27,205 nt of DNA, from positions 1-27,205 of IMG/VR virus record IMGVR_UViG_3300022934_000142. One strand, written 5' to 3'. The notes below the pieces were generated by a model that had not been told where the DNA came from, ran no database searches, and was given only the letters and a program-made list of their open reading frames with translations. This document shows positions 1 through 8,169 of this stretch, one piece after another; position 1 is the stretch's first letter; each line of letters begins with the position of its first letter. A program made the position numbers and the translations under genes. This DNA comes from a virus.

Positions 1-267
1 TCGGACAAGGAGATCGCTTACATTACGTCGGTACGTCGGCGGGGGGAGCGATTACTATCTGGCAGTCCGAGGATCCGGATATCGACGATACACAAAGCCA
101 AAGGTGGCGAGGCGGATAACGTCGCCCTTTTCTTAGACTCTACAAAAGCATGCACAGAAAACCTTGACCAAGATAGTGAGGTCAGGGTTTTCTATGTTGG
201 TGCCACGCGCACAAAAAAACATCTTCACTTAATCGAATCAACAGGACAATACGGGTTTGCAATATGA
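1..267 (+). CDS. UvrD/Rep-like SF1 DNA helicase, C-terminal fragment (5' partial)
   Basis: The reading frame is open from the first base and ends at a TGA whose bases overlap the ATG of the next gene (ATGA). The 88 visible residues carry two hallmarks of superfamily 1 UvrD/Rep helicases. The first is a motif V-like segment, STIHKAKGGEADNV. About 30 residues later comes a motif VI-like segment, VFYVGATRTKKHLHLI, with the Arg expected to act as the arginine finger. These motifs belong to the second RecA-like domain, so this is the extreme C-terminal part of an ATP-dependent 3'-5' DNA translocase. The Walker A domain would lie left of the window. Its position just before a family A polymerase supports a role in phage DNA replication or recombination. 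The family call is firm; the exact subfamily is not. Confidence 0.9.
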   Translation, partial: SDKEIAYITSVRRRGERLLSGSPRIRISTIHKAKGGEADNVALFLDSTKACTENLDQDSEVRVFYVGATRTKKHLHLIESTGQYGFAI

Positions 268-539
268 AAAGAGCAGAGATACTAGACACCGCCAAAGGTT
301 ATGTAACACAAGATCGTGCCTCGCAGCATGGTGAGATGGAGAACAACTTCAAAAACATAGAAACTGTGTGGTACTGGTGGGATAGCATCAAGCCTGATGA
401 TCTACCTATCGGTATGGACTGCGCTGTCAAGATGACATTATTAAAGGTTGCCCGTATAGCATCCAACCCAAACCACATTGACAACTGGGTAGATGCTTGT
501 GGGTACATGGCATGTGGCGGGGAGCTAGCTGATGACTGA
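264..539 (+). CDS. DUF6378-like conserved phage protein
   Basis: This 91-aa protein starts at an ATG overlapping the helicase stop and itself overlaps the polymerase start by 8 bases, so the three genes are probably translationally coupled. Its pattern matches the small phage family I know as DUF6378: an N-terminal helix (AEILDTAKGYVTQDRASQHG), a central K/M-rich helix with KVARI, then an Asn-rich segment ending SNPNHIDNWVDACGYMACGG. Function is not established for this family. It often sits among nucleotide-metabolism or replication genes, which fits here. I see no signal peptide, membrane segment or cysteine cluster that would bind metal; the two Cys near the C-terminus are isolated. No clear Shine-Dalgarno sequence precedes the start, which suggests re-initiation after the helicase. 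Confidence 0.8.
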   Translation: MKRAEILDTAKGYVTQDRASQHGEMENNFKNIETVWYWWDSIKPDDLPIGMDCAVKMTLLKVARIASNPNHIDNWVDACGYMACGGELADD

Positions 540-2445
540 TTCGTATCAATATCACCTGCTTGCACAAGACATCAAAGATGTGGCTTGGGGCAAGACAGAC
601 AGTGACTGGTCCCCACCTGCTTCGCTGCCTGATCTTACACAGTACGATAGAATAGCTGTTGACCTTGAGACACGAGACCCAAACCTGACCAAGCTTGGAC
701 CGGGGTGGTGTCGTAAGGATGGGTACATCATTGGGATAGCTGTAGCAGCAGGAGATAGTTCTTGGTATCTGCCAATCAAACACGATGCAGGCAACCTGCC
801 GCGTTCATCTGTGATGGCGTGGATGAAGAAGATGATGGCTACACCCAACATCGAAAAGGTAATGCACAATGCGCTGTATGATCTTGGATGGCTCCGAGCA
901 GAGGGCATAGAAGTTCAGGGTAAGATCATTGATACAATGGTTGCAGCGCCGTTGCTGAATGAGAATCGCCGCTGGTACAACTTGGATTCACTGGCCCGTG
1001 ATTATCTGTCTGAGCGCAAGGATGAAAAGATACTACGCTCGGCTGCTGAAGAGTTTGGCGTCAATGCCAAAAGTGATATGTATCGTTTACCATCCAGATA
1101 TGTCGGCCCATACGCAGAGCAGGATGCGGCTGTTACTCTCCGTCTGTGGGATCGGCTACGCACCGACTTGGTTAAGGACGAATGCACATCTATCTTTGAG
1201 CTAGAGTCAAGTCTGGTTCCTGTACTGCTTGACATGAAGACACGCGGTGTCCGTGTGGACATGGACAGGGCGGAGCAGGTAAAGAAAGAACTATCAGGCC
1301 GTGAACAGGTATTACTTAAAGAAGTAAAGGAAGAGACTGGGGTCGCCATTGAGCCGTGGGTTGCGACATCTGTTGCAAAAGCCTTCGACTCTGTCGGGAT
1401 CAAGTACGCGACAACACCAAACACGGGAGCGCCGTCTTTTACCAAACAGTTTCTTGCCAACCACGAGCACCCGCTTGCCAAAAAGATTGTGAAAATTCGT
1501 GAACTCAACAAGGCCAATACGACATTTGTTGAGACAATTCTTGAACATTCGCATAATGGACGTATTCATTGTGACTTCAATGCCCTTCGTTCTGATGATG
1601 GCGGTACTGTAACGGGACGCTTTTCTTCAAGCAACCCCAACCTGCAACAGATCCCGGCTCGTGATCCAGAGATCAAGAAGATGATCCGTGGTCTATTTAT
1701 ACCAGAGGATGGATGCAAGTGGGGATCATTTGATTATGCATCTCAAGAGCCTCGGTGGCTAGCCCACTACTGTGCCACCTTGACAGGTGTGGATCGTCAT
1801 CCACAGATTGACGACGTTGTTAAAATGTACCACGAAGGTGATGCTGACTTCCACCAGATGGTGGCGGACATGGCAGAGATTCCTCGTAAGGAAGCCAAGA
1901 CTGTAAACCTTGGCATCATGTATGGTATGGGCAAGAAGAAGCTAGCCAATGTGCTTGACATCACAGAGGATGAGGCAACGTCACTACTCAACAAATACTA
2001 CGAGCGCGTTCCTTTTGTAAAAGGTCTGGCAGACATGACATCCAGATATGCATCAGAGCGCGGTGTTATTAGGACGTGGCTTGGGCGTAAATGTCGCTTT
2101 GACATGTGGGAACCTGTATCCTACAGTTACAATAAGCCGCTGCCCATGGAACAAGCCATAAAAGAATATGGTGGTAAGGGCCGGATCCGCAGAGCCTTTA
2201 CATACAAAGCCCTGAACAGGCTGATTCAGGGGTCTAGCGCGGACCAAACTAAGAAAGCCATGGCTGAATGTTACAGCGAGGGGTTGTGTCCCATGCTTAC
2301 CGTTCATGATGAACTTTGCTTTAACATTGAGTCACAAGATCAGGCTGACCGCGTAGTCGAAATCATGTCTACCTGTGTACCTGATTTAAAGGTTCCGTTT
2401 GATGTTGATGCGGAGCTAGGTAACAACTGGGGTGAAGTAGGATGA
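532..2445 (+). CDS. polA: Family A DNA polymerase (DNA polymerase I type) with 3'-5' exonuclease
   Basis: This 637-aa replicative polymerase is the size usual for phage PolA proteins that lack the 5'-3' exonuclease. The proofreading domain has ExoI D44/E46 (AVDLETRDP), ExoII N113...D117 (HNALYDLGW) and ExoIII Y194...D198 (YAEQDAA). The polymerase domain has TGRFSSSNPNLQQIPARDPE (residues 361-380), motif A with D401 (FDYASQEPR), motif B R452...K456...Y464 (RKEAKTVNLGIMYG) and motif C H592-D593-E594. All catalytic carboxylates are present, so it should be active. The position equivalent to E. coli Phe762 is Leu460. GGGGAG lies 9 bases before the ATG and supports this start. I see no cysteine-rich DnaJ-like insert such as that reported for HMO-2011-type phages. 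Together with the upstream helicase it forms the replication module. Confidence 0.97.
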   Translation: MTDSYQYHLLAQDIKDVAWGKTDSDWSPPASLPDLTQYDRIAVDLETRDPNLTKLGPGWCRKDGYIIGIAVAAGDSSWYLPIKHDAGNLPRSSVMAWMKKMMATPNIEKVMHNALYDLGWLRAEGIEVQGKIIDTMVAAPLLNENRRWYNLDSLARDYLSERKDEKILRSAAEEFGVNAKSDMYRLPSRYVGPYAEQDAAVTLRLWDRLRTDLVKDECTSIFELESSLVPVLLDMKTRGVRVDMDRAEQVKKELSGREQVLLKEVKEETGVAIEPWVATSVAKAFDSVGIKYATTPNTGAPSFTKQFLANHEHPLAKKIVKIRELNKANTTFVETILEHSHNGRIHCDFNALRSDDGGTVTGRFSSSNPNLQQIPARDPEIKKMIRGLFIPEDGCKWGSFDYASQEPRWLAHYCATLTGVDRHPQIDDVVKMYHEGDADFHQMVADMAEIPRKEAKTVNLGIMYGMGKKKLANVLDITEDEATSLLNKYYERVPFVKGLADMTSRYASERGVIRTWLGRKCRFDMWEPVSYSYNKPLPMEQAIKEYGGKGRIRRAFTYKALNRLIQGSSADQTKKAMAECYSEGLCPMLTVHDELCFNIESQDQADRVVEIMSTCVPDLKVPFDVDAELGNNWGEVG

Positions 2446-2630
2446 ATTGTTGGCATTGTAAAACTGAGCTTATCTGGGGCGGCGATTTCGATTGCGAAGA
2501 ATCAGATGAATGGCTCATCGTTAGCAACCTTCATTGTCCTAACTGTGAGTCACATGTAGATGTGTACTACCCAAGGCACAAGGAAGAAGAAGATGTTCGA
2601 GGCGATGGTACTGGTTTGTCTAGCGGGTGA
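2442..2630 (+). CDS. Small zinc-ribbon protein
   Basis: This 62-aa protein begins at an ATGA overlap with the polymerase stop. Two CxxC knuckles are visible, CWHC at residues 3-6 and CPNC near residues 32-35, separated by an acidic linker (GGDFDCEESDEW). This spacing fits a zinc ribbon. The order CWHC-x-TELIWGGD ... CPNCES is one I recognise from small unannotated proteins of marine phages. The function is unknown; zinc ribbons of this size may bind nucleic acid or a partner protein. The C-terminus is highly acidic and then Gly/Ser-rich, probably disordered, and this tail overlaps the next gene in another frame. It is encoded directly after the polymerase, so a role in replication or host takeover is plausible but unproven. 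Confidence 0.8.
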   Translation: MNCWHCKTELIWGGDFDCEESDEWLIVSNLHCPNCESHVDVYYPRHKEEEDVRGDGTGLSSG

Positions 2631-2802
2631 TTTAAATAATTGTTTTGCGGCGAATGATACACGAGGTCCATATAAAACTATCAATGAGTGTATTGACAGA
2701 ACCACTGAGATGGCGGCGCAGCTACTTACGATAAATAAAGATCACATTGTAATGGGTGTGCGCTGCGACCCTGTTAAACCATCGGAAGGGTTAGAAACCT
2801 GA
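2593..2802 (+). CDS. Conserved small phage protein with hydrophobic N-terminus
   Basis: This 69-aa protein is in a different frame and overlaps the end of the zinc-ribbon gene by 38 bases. An in-frame ATG 33 bases upstream exists, but I chose the ATG at 2593 because AGGAAG lies just before it. That start also puts a hydrophobic run (MFEAMVLVCLAGDLNNCF) at the N-terminus, which could be a short signal-like or membrane-associating segment. The body carries DTRGPYKT, then an EC..R..EM helix and a final RCDP. Several cysteines could form disulphides outside the cytoplasm. The DTRGPY motif looks familiar from small marine-phage proteins, but no function is known to me. It is the last + strand gene before the convergent late operon. 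Confidence 0.7.
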   Translation: MFEAMVLVCLAGDLNNCFAANDTRGPYKTINECIDRTTEMAAQLLTINKDHIVMGVRCDPVKPSEGLET

Positions 2803-2945
2803 CAGGTTTCACCCTGACAACAATCATCAATCACAGCTTTACAGTAGTGACACTGCCCGTGTCCGTGCACTTGAACCACTTTTAGGGGTGATTGACAGCG
2901 CGGACAGCGATTCTCAGGGACTTGAGGGTGTAATGATACGGTCAT
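2742..2945 (-). CDS. Small zinc-ribbon protein at the end of the late operon
   Basis: This 67-aa protein has CPRC (residues 14-17) and CHYC (residues 32-35), linked by a basic/His stretch (KVVQVHGHGQ), followed by CC...C. This gives a clear zinc-ribbon layout, and I recognise the arrangement CPRCQSPL ... HGHGQC ... CC.G from marine phages. It is read from the - strand, 43 bases after the lysozyme stop, and its 3' end overlaps the convergent + strand gene by 61 bases. The Shine-Dalgarno signal before its ATG is weak. The C-terminal part, after the last Cys, is encoded inside the overlap and is probably non-essential. The function is unknown; a structural metal site or nucleic-acid binding is the most that can be said. 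Confidence 0.75.
   Translation of the reverse strand: MTVSLHPQVPENRCPRCQSPLKVVQVHGHGQCHYCKAVIDDCCQGETCQVSNPSDGLTGSQRTPITM
2787..2815. repeat. Inverted repeat at the convergent operon junction
   Basis: GAAACCT-GAC-AGGTTTC forms a perfect 7-bp stem with a 3-base loop. Beyond a 2-base bulge it is extended by AGGGT pairing with ACCCT. It covers the stop codon of the + strand gene and lies inside the 3' part of the - strand zinc-ribbon gene. A strong hairpin between converging operons suggests a bidirectional terminator or RNA-end-protecting structure, but neither strand shows a T-run after the stem, so it is not a typical intrinsic terminator. Confidence 0.5.
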
Positions 2946-2988
2946 TGTAAATTAGCTCGACGAGAATCGATGTTTTTATTTAATGTTT

Positions 2989-3438
2989 TCAGTCATTTGC
3001 TAAATCACGGATTCGCTTGACTAAACGCTTTGCGCGGTTCGGGACCTGATCATGCCACCTCGAATCGACCATTTCGTCTGCTGCACGGTGCCAATCCCGG
3101 TCATCAATGCCAGACTTCATGCCCTTGAACTTGGACAGGCGTGGATATCCGAGGTTGAAGCACATGTTGGCTATGACCAACTGAGCTTCCTCTGGTAAAT
3201 CGTCGAAGTCTTCATACAGTCTGTGGCAGTCCTCAATGGTCACAAGGATGTCCAGATCAAATGCCTGCCGCACACGTTCTTCTGATACAGGTGTGCCGAC
3301 GGGCTGACCGTGTTCTGGATCAGCGTCTCTAATTAAATGACCGATTCCGAAAGTTGGTAGAGCTAAATGATCTAGGTATATCTCGTACTTACAACCTTCA
3401 TCATCTGCAAGCTGTTCTCTTAGTATGTCTTTGTTCAT
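2989..3438 (-). CDS. T4-type lysozyme (glycoside hydrolase 24 endolysin)
   Basis: This 149-aa enzyme should cleave the beta-1,4 bond between N-acetylmuramic acid and N-acetylglucosamine in peptidoglycan. The catalytic triad of T4 lysozyme (E11, D20, T26) is reproduced with exact spacing as E14, D23 and T29 in EGCKYEIYLDHLALPTFGIG. The C-terminal helical lobe follows (MCFNLGYPRLSKFKGM, then WHRAADEMVDSRW and a basic NRAKRL end), which is also typical. There is no N-terminal signal peptide, so release would need a holin or another route; no holin is evident in this window. The ATG overlaps the stop of the upstream giant virion gene (ATGA) and is preceded by GGAGAAT. This coupling leaves open a second role as a virion-associated lysozyme used during entry. 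Confidence 0.93.
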   Translation of the reverse strand: MNKDILREQLADDEGCKYEIYLDHLALPTFGIGHLIRDADPEHGQPVGTPVSEERVRQAFDLDILVTIEDCHRLYEDFDDLPEEAQLVIANMCFNLGYPRLSKFKGMKSGIDDRDWHRAADEMVDSRWHDQVPNRAKRLVKRIRDLAND

Positions 3439-6400
3439 GCTATTCTCCGCTGCCTTGCGGCTAATGCTTGGGCTAACGCCTGATCCCTTGGATCAGGGTT
3501 GACTATGGGGTTTAATGCACTTGGTGTAACAGCCTGTGGAGCCATGGATTGTGGACCGGGGACCGGGGGCTGTGGTGCAGGAACTGGCTGAGACTGCATC
3601 ATAAATGTGTCAGTGTTTATCTGTGGCACCTGCTGTTGCAACCTCTTTCCTAAAGATGGGGTAGCTTCAAACGCATCTGCTGGTGTTTCTTCTGGGAAAT
3701 CTGGGTCAATAGATATATTTTTAAGATCAGCTTCCAATATACCCAACAGACCATAAGGAATCTCGTGGCCTTTTTCTTGACCTTCTTCCAACTTGGCCTC
3801 GTTAGGTGAGTATGGAATATACCTACCGTTCATGATTGCGCGTATTTCTTCTTTACCTAAACGCTCCTTACGCAAGATATCTTCAAGCTCATTTCTTGAA
3901 ATGCCTAAATTTTCTAGAGCACGGGCCTGAACTGCGAAGTCCCTAAACACACGCAGTCTTGCCTCATTGGCTGCGAGATACCCTCTTACATAGGCATCTT
4001 CGTCTGCAAATTCCATGTTTACCACATCATTAAATAATGTAGCTGCTTGAGAGCGGCGCTCTTTAAATTCATTTGCTTTAAACTTAGCGACACGTCTTGA
4101 ATCGACAGTCTGTGTTTGCAGGCCCGACAATGCGCGGAATATTTCAGATGGCGCAGAGTATGTTCTTCCTGTGCTTGGCTCAACTTCACTGACCCCAAAC
4201 TCAGTTTTTGAAAACAAGCTGCGTGGCAAACGTGATAATTCTACTTCAGAAAAGTCTGCGCCCACAGGTACGCGGAAAGGCGTGATGTTGGCTGGACCCA
4301 TTTGGTTTAGAAGATGAACCAATGACCGTTCAATCTTTTTACCCATCGGCTCAATCTCACGGTACACTTTTGCACCTGTCACTGTTTCACCACCCCGGCC
4401 CACTATTGGAAGACCTTTAGGTAACACGTCGTTCAATGCACCGAATGCAATAGACTCAGTCGTGAATGGGTCTGCGAAATCTTTAAATGCAGCCCACGAC
4501 GCGGCAGCAAACTTTGCAGGGCCGTCCTTGGACAGCTTATTACTTTCATCCAGACTGTTAAGAATAGCTTCTGCTGGGCGGATCAGCATGTCGTATGGGT
4601 TAAAGTGACTGTAATCCATAACCACGAGGTCACCATTTTCATCCCGGCCCATAGGTATGAAGGTGGCGTTTCTTTGATATGGTGCTGCTAACACATTAAC
4701 AGATTCCATCTCTTCTTCGCTGACGCCAGCAAGAGTCATAGCAGTATCTCTTATAATAGGACCTGCTACATAGAATGTAGACAAAGAAGCCATCAAGCGG
4801 CGCATGCCTATCTCACGGATAGCTGCATCATCACTGCTCAACTCTTTCATCGATGTCTCAAGCGTATTAAATCCTGTACGCATAATCTCAGCAGGGAACG
4901 CTATGAAGTTACCGAATGGCATGCCGCGTATATCTTTAATAATCTGTGGCACAAGTTCGTAGTTTGGAACGAGATTACGAACATTGTCGGCAGCTTTATT
5001 TTTAATAGCCTCTTCCACAGTCGCAGCTTCTTCGTCGCCTAAGAACCTTTTAAATCTGTTGGTGGCAGTATCAATCCGGAATTGATAATCTCTGTCACTC
5101 ATTCCCCCGCGATTCCTGCGGACATTTTCTATGATATTTGTATAGGCTTCCCTTAGTTTTGATGCCTCGAATTCGTAGTTATATATCTTCCAGACATCGT
5201 CACCTGCGCGATATAGATCTGCGGCTTTACCCATGAACTGCATGAACATGTTGCGGCGGTTCAATCTCTCAAGAGACGAACCACTAAGCCTCGGCCCTGT
5301 TTCCGCCACATCAGAGACCAAAGCATGCTCACCTAAAACGGCATTGTTCCGTGGATCGGTGCCCTTGCGTAAGTTATCTTGAATCTCTCTAAGCTCGGCG
5401 CTGCTGCCAATAACACCGCGCCGCTGTAGGTCAACCAGATAATCAAGACCCTGATCTGTAAGTTCATAGTCCGCTGTAAGGAGCTTGCGATTTATTAAGT
5501 CACGAAGAACAATGTCCACGGACTGCCCGAGGCTGGCCCCCGCTCCAACATTACCTTGAGCCGCAGCAAACAAAGAAGCTGATGTGAAGTTCCTGACCTG
5601 TGTAATAGGTGACAAAATTGTCTTGTTGAACTGTGTGATGCCTTTTAGCTTCAACATACCAGCGTATACGTTGCGGAGAATATTTGTTAAACCATATTCA
5701 TCATCAACAACAGTCCTAGAAAGTGACCGCCACATAGCATCTGGAATAGCTATGTTGTGCATAGCACCAAAAGCGCTTTCGGCTTGGCCCGGATCTTTCT
5801 TGATCATATTGCCGCCCGGATCTGTGCGCCCGATAATGTGATAGCCTTTTGTTCTTAGGTCAGCCATCACGGTTTCTTCTGCATTGTCAATTGCCTGCTG
5901 CAACTGGCGAAGTCTACCTTCTGACGCGCCTTGTGCTGCCGCCGCATCAAGCTCCAACTGTAGCTGTTCTTTGCGTTCTGCTACACGATCCATGACGTTA
6001 ATGTAACGTGCGTTACGTTTAGGGCCTATATCCGCGATTGTAGCCGCTGGGTTTTGCTGTCTTAGTTCAGCCAAGGCAAGACGCTCGGACTCAGAGGCAA
6101 ACTCCTCACCGTACCTGCCTCTCCGGAAAGTAGCATCTGCCATATCATTGTCAGCTATCTGGCGCAGTCTTGTGTAGAATGAATCGTTTGCGATAAACGT
6201 GGACAGATCTGACACTGTGGAGATATACGCCTCGGTTGGGTTTTTTGTCTGCCCAAGAATCTCTTTAAGAACTGGACTCTCAACCTTACGCCTGTTTAAA
6301 AGCTGGGTGTTCAATTTACGTCTTGCCACTCGACCCATAAAGTTGCCACGTTTGCCCATACCTGACGGTGTCTTTTGAAGAACAAGACGAATGTACTCGC

Positions 6401-8162
6401 GCATCTGACGCTCTGTTATTGTGTTTAAGGTCTGTTCGTCTGTTATCTTTAGTGCGTTGTCGTCCATCAGTGTTTCTTTGATGTGGTTAAACACTGTGCG
6501 GTCCTGAGTGCCGCCATTCATGCTGCGGATCAAATCAAATATCTCACGCTCCCGAGTAGAACCCGCAGCTATTTCATAGGCCGGGTTTTCATAAGCAGCA
6601 TAACGCTGTCGTAAATAACCGCCAGCTTCAATGTTTTCTCTGATGACCTGCATTAACTGCTGACGGCTCATCTTCCCCGGCGCGGCTGTCTCAGGTAGCG
6701 CCCGTACTGCGCCTGTGTCCAAAAGCTTTTCTGACAAGTCATCAATGACTTTTCTTGCAGACCTGTATGCGGCATACAATTCGTCGGGCAGGCCATCTGG
6801 ACGACGACCTGTCTCAAGAACATCCATAAAACCATTCAGTAAAGACTGCTTTGTAATACTGGTTTGCTGGCGCATCTCTGGCGTATTCAGATATGCATCA
6901 ATCTTTTTTTCTATGTTCTTTAGTTTTCTCTCCGCGATCTTAACATCGCCTTCAACAGCAGCGTTGATTAACGAGTTTATGTTTGCCGCTTGTGGATCAA
7001 GATACCCACGATATCTAAGATTGGCGAACAGCCCGCCCAGCATTCTATCCATTGCGCCCAGTTCTACTTTGTCAAGTATTCTGGTCTCCTGCTTTAATAT
7101 TTGTTTGGTGGCGGCGTTTATCGCGGACCTCGCAGCAGGGATAGCTCCTGCTGTAACAACATCTGCGACAGTGACACCACGCGCCATGTCAACAAAGCGC
7201 TGCGGCAACAACTTGGATAAAGGAATGTTAAATCCTTTACCATATAAAAAATCTTCTGCTTTATTAAGCATAGCGTCTGCTGTTTGAACTGGCCTATTAG
7301 CTCCGACTTTTGACAAGCCCTTAAAAACTGCGCCAAGAACAGGTGGTAGCACAACAGTTCCGATCCCTGCTTCTGTTGCTAAAAGCATACGATCCAGAAG
7401 CTTCATCGAAACCCCTTCGTATGCAGACTCCCCAACAACCTTTTCTGGTGAACGGTCAGGGCCGAGTTCAAAGAAGTCGTGCAGCCCCTGAGTGTCATCG
7501 GTAGACACAACAAAATCAACTGCACCCGCAGCCGCCGCCTGCTGCCCAACAAGTGTGAGCTTTTGTCTTCTTGTCAGCTTAGACTTACCACTCCGTGCTA
7601 TGTCGATAAGTTTTTTACGACCAAGACGTGTAGTCTTTTCCATTGCACCCGCACCCTTGATGCCGGGTAAAACAAACTGCGTACCTATTTCTGCAATCTC
7701 ACCAGCTAATGTTTCTGGTTTTAAATTTAAATATTCTCTGGCCCCTTCAAACGCATCAGTAACTGTATCTGTTATAGGTGTGCTTGAAACAGGCGGGATC
7801 ATTTCGCCTTCTTTAACTTTGTCTTGAGTAGCAGCGGCTATGAGCGGGTTGCCCATGCCGTATTTTAAATCAGAGTACATACCGAAAAGCTCAAGTGTGC
7901 CTTGAAGAGCTTTGGTCGCACCGCTAGCCCCACCAACAAAAACGTCACCCAATAAGTCTCGACCACTTGTTTCTTTTACGTCAAGGGGGACAGTTGGGGT
8001 ACGGTCAACAGACTCATCAATTGTTTCATTACCGCTAGCACCTGTAGTGTTAGCGGTAATACGTCTGTCTTCAAGGATAGCTTGAATTTTTGAAGTTGCC
8101 TGTTCGGCTGAAAGATCTTCGTTAAACTCGAAGACCTCTCCGCCGTATTTCCACTTAGCCAT
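3435..8162 (-). CDS. Giant internal virion / ejection-type structural protein
   Basis: At 1575 aa this is the largest gene. It sits just upstream of the lysozyme and just downstream of three other probable internal virion proteins, the position of gp14-gp16-like ejection proteins in podoviruses. The first 35 residues (GGEVFEFNEDLSAEQATSKI) resemble a short N-terminal module found on many large phage proteins. The middle is mostly charged helix and predicted coiled coil (for example around residues 410-440 and 720-770). A conserved-looking block near residue 850 (KTILSPITQVRNF) is followed by long amphipathic helices. The C-terminal 50 residues or so are Pro/Gln-rich and then basic (DQALAQALAARQRRIA). 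I see no transglycosylase or protease motif. The domain at about 850 resembles segments of polyvalent phage proteins, but I cannot confirm that. The role is inferred from context. Confidence 0.75.
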   Translation of the reverse strand: MAKWKYGGEVFEFNEDLSAEQATSKIQAILEDRRITANTTGASGNETIDESVDRTPTVPLDVKETSGRDLLGDVFVGGASGATKALQGTLELFGMYSDLKYGMGNPLIAAATQDKVKEGEMIPPVSSTPITDTVTDAFEGAREYLNLKPETLAGEIAEIGTQFVLPGIKGAGAMEKTTRLGRKKLIDIARSGKSKLTRRQKLTLVGQQAAAAGAVDFVVSTDDTQGLHDFFELGPDRSPEKVVGESAYEGVSMKLLDRMLLATEAGIGTVVLPPVLGAVFKGLSKVGANRPVQTADAMLNKAEDFLYGKGFNIPLSKLLPQRFVDMARGVTVADVVTAGAIPAARSAINAATKQILKQETRILDKVELGAMDRMLGGLFANLRYRGYLDPQAANINSLINAAVEGDVKIAERKLKNIEKKIDAYLNTPEMRQQTSITKQSLLNGFMDVLETGRRPDGLPDELYAAYRSARKVIDDLSEKLLDTGAVRALPETAAPGKMSRQQLMQVIRENIEAGGYLRQRYAAYENPAYEIAAGSTREREIFDLIRSMNGGTQDRTVFNHIKETLMDDNALKITDEQTLNTITERQMREYIRLVLQKTPSGMGKRGNFMGRVARRKLNTQLLNRRKVESPVLKEILGQTKNPTEAYISTVSDLSTFIANDSFYTRLRQIADNDMADATFRRGRYGEEFASESERLALAELRQQNPAATIADIGPKRNARYINVMDRVAERKEQLQLELDAAAAQGASEGRLRQLQQAIDNAEETVMADLRTKGYHIIGRTDPGGNMIKKDPGQAESAFGAMHNIAIPDAMWRSLSRTVVDDEYGLTNILRNVYAGMLKLKGITQFNKTILSPITQVRNFTSASLFAAAQGNVGAGASLGQSVDIVLRDLINRKLLTADYELTDQGLDYLVDLQRRGVIGSSAELREIQDNLRKGTDPRNNAVLGEHALVSDVAETGPRLSGSSLERLNRRNMFMQFMGKAADLYRAGDDVWKIYNYEFEASKLREAYTNIIENVRRNRGGMSDRDYQFRIDTATNRFKRFLGDEEAATVEEAIKNKAADNVRNLVPNYELVPQIIKDIRGMPFGNFIAFPAEIMRTGFNTLETSMKELSSDDAAIREIGMRRLMASLSTFYVAGPIIRDTAMTLAGVSEEEMESVNVLAAPYQRNATFIPMGRDENGDLVVMDYSHFNPYDMLIRPAEAILNSLDESNKLSKDGPAKFAAASWAAFKDFADPFTTESIAFGALNDVLPKGLPIVGRGGETVTGAKVYREIEPMGKKIERSLVHLLNQMGPANITPFRVPVGADFSEVELSRLPRSLFSKTEFGVSEVEPSTGRTYSAPSEIFRALSGLQTQTVDSRRVAKFKANEFKERRSQAATLFNDVVNMEFADEDAYVRGYLAANEARLRVFRDFAVQARALENLGISRNELEDILRKERLGKEEIRAIMNGRYIPYSPNEAKLEEGQEKGHEIPYGLLGILEADLKNISIDPDFPEETPADAFEATPSLGKRLQQQVPQINTDTFMMQSQPVPAPQPPVPGPQSMAPQAVTPSALNPIVNPDPRDQALAQALAARQRRIA

Positions 8163-8169
8163 TTAAAAC

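Noticed and set aside
532-2445. DnaJ-like cysteine-rich insert in the polymerase, as in HMO-2011-type phages
   Set aside because: No CxxCxGxG repeats occur in the 637-aa protein, so that lineage marker is absent.
2945-2988. Possible terminator in the AT-rich gap after the lysozyme gene
   Set aside because: A T-rich stretch follows only a 4-bp TCGA self-complement. The stem is too short to call, and on the late-transcript strand there is no T-run.
6715-7287. 190-aa + strand reading frame opposite the giant virion gene
   Set aside because: Antisense to a well-supported gene, Ser/Ala-rich without a recognisable motif, and isolated from any + strand operon.
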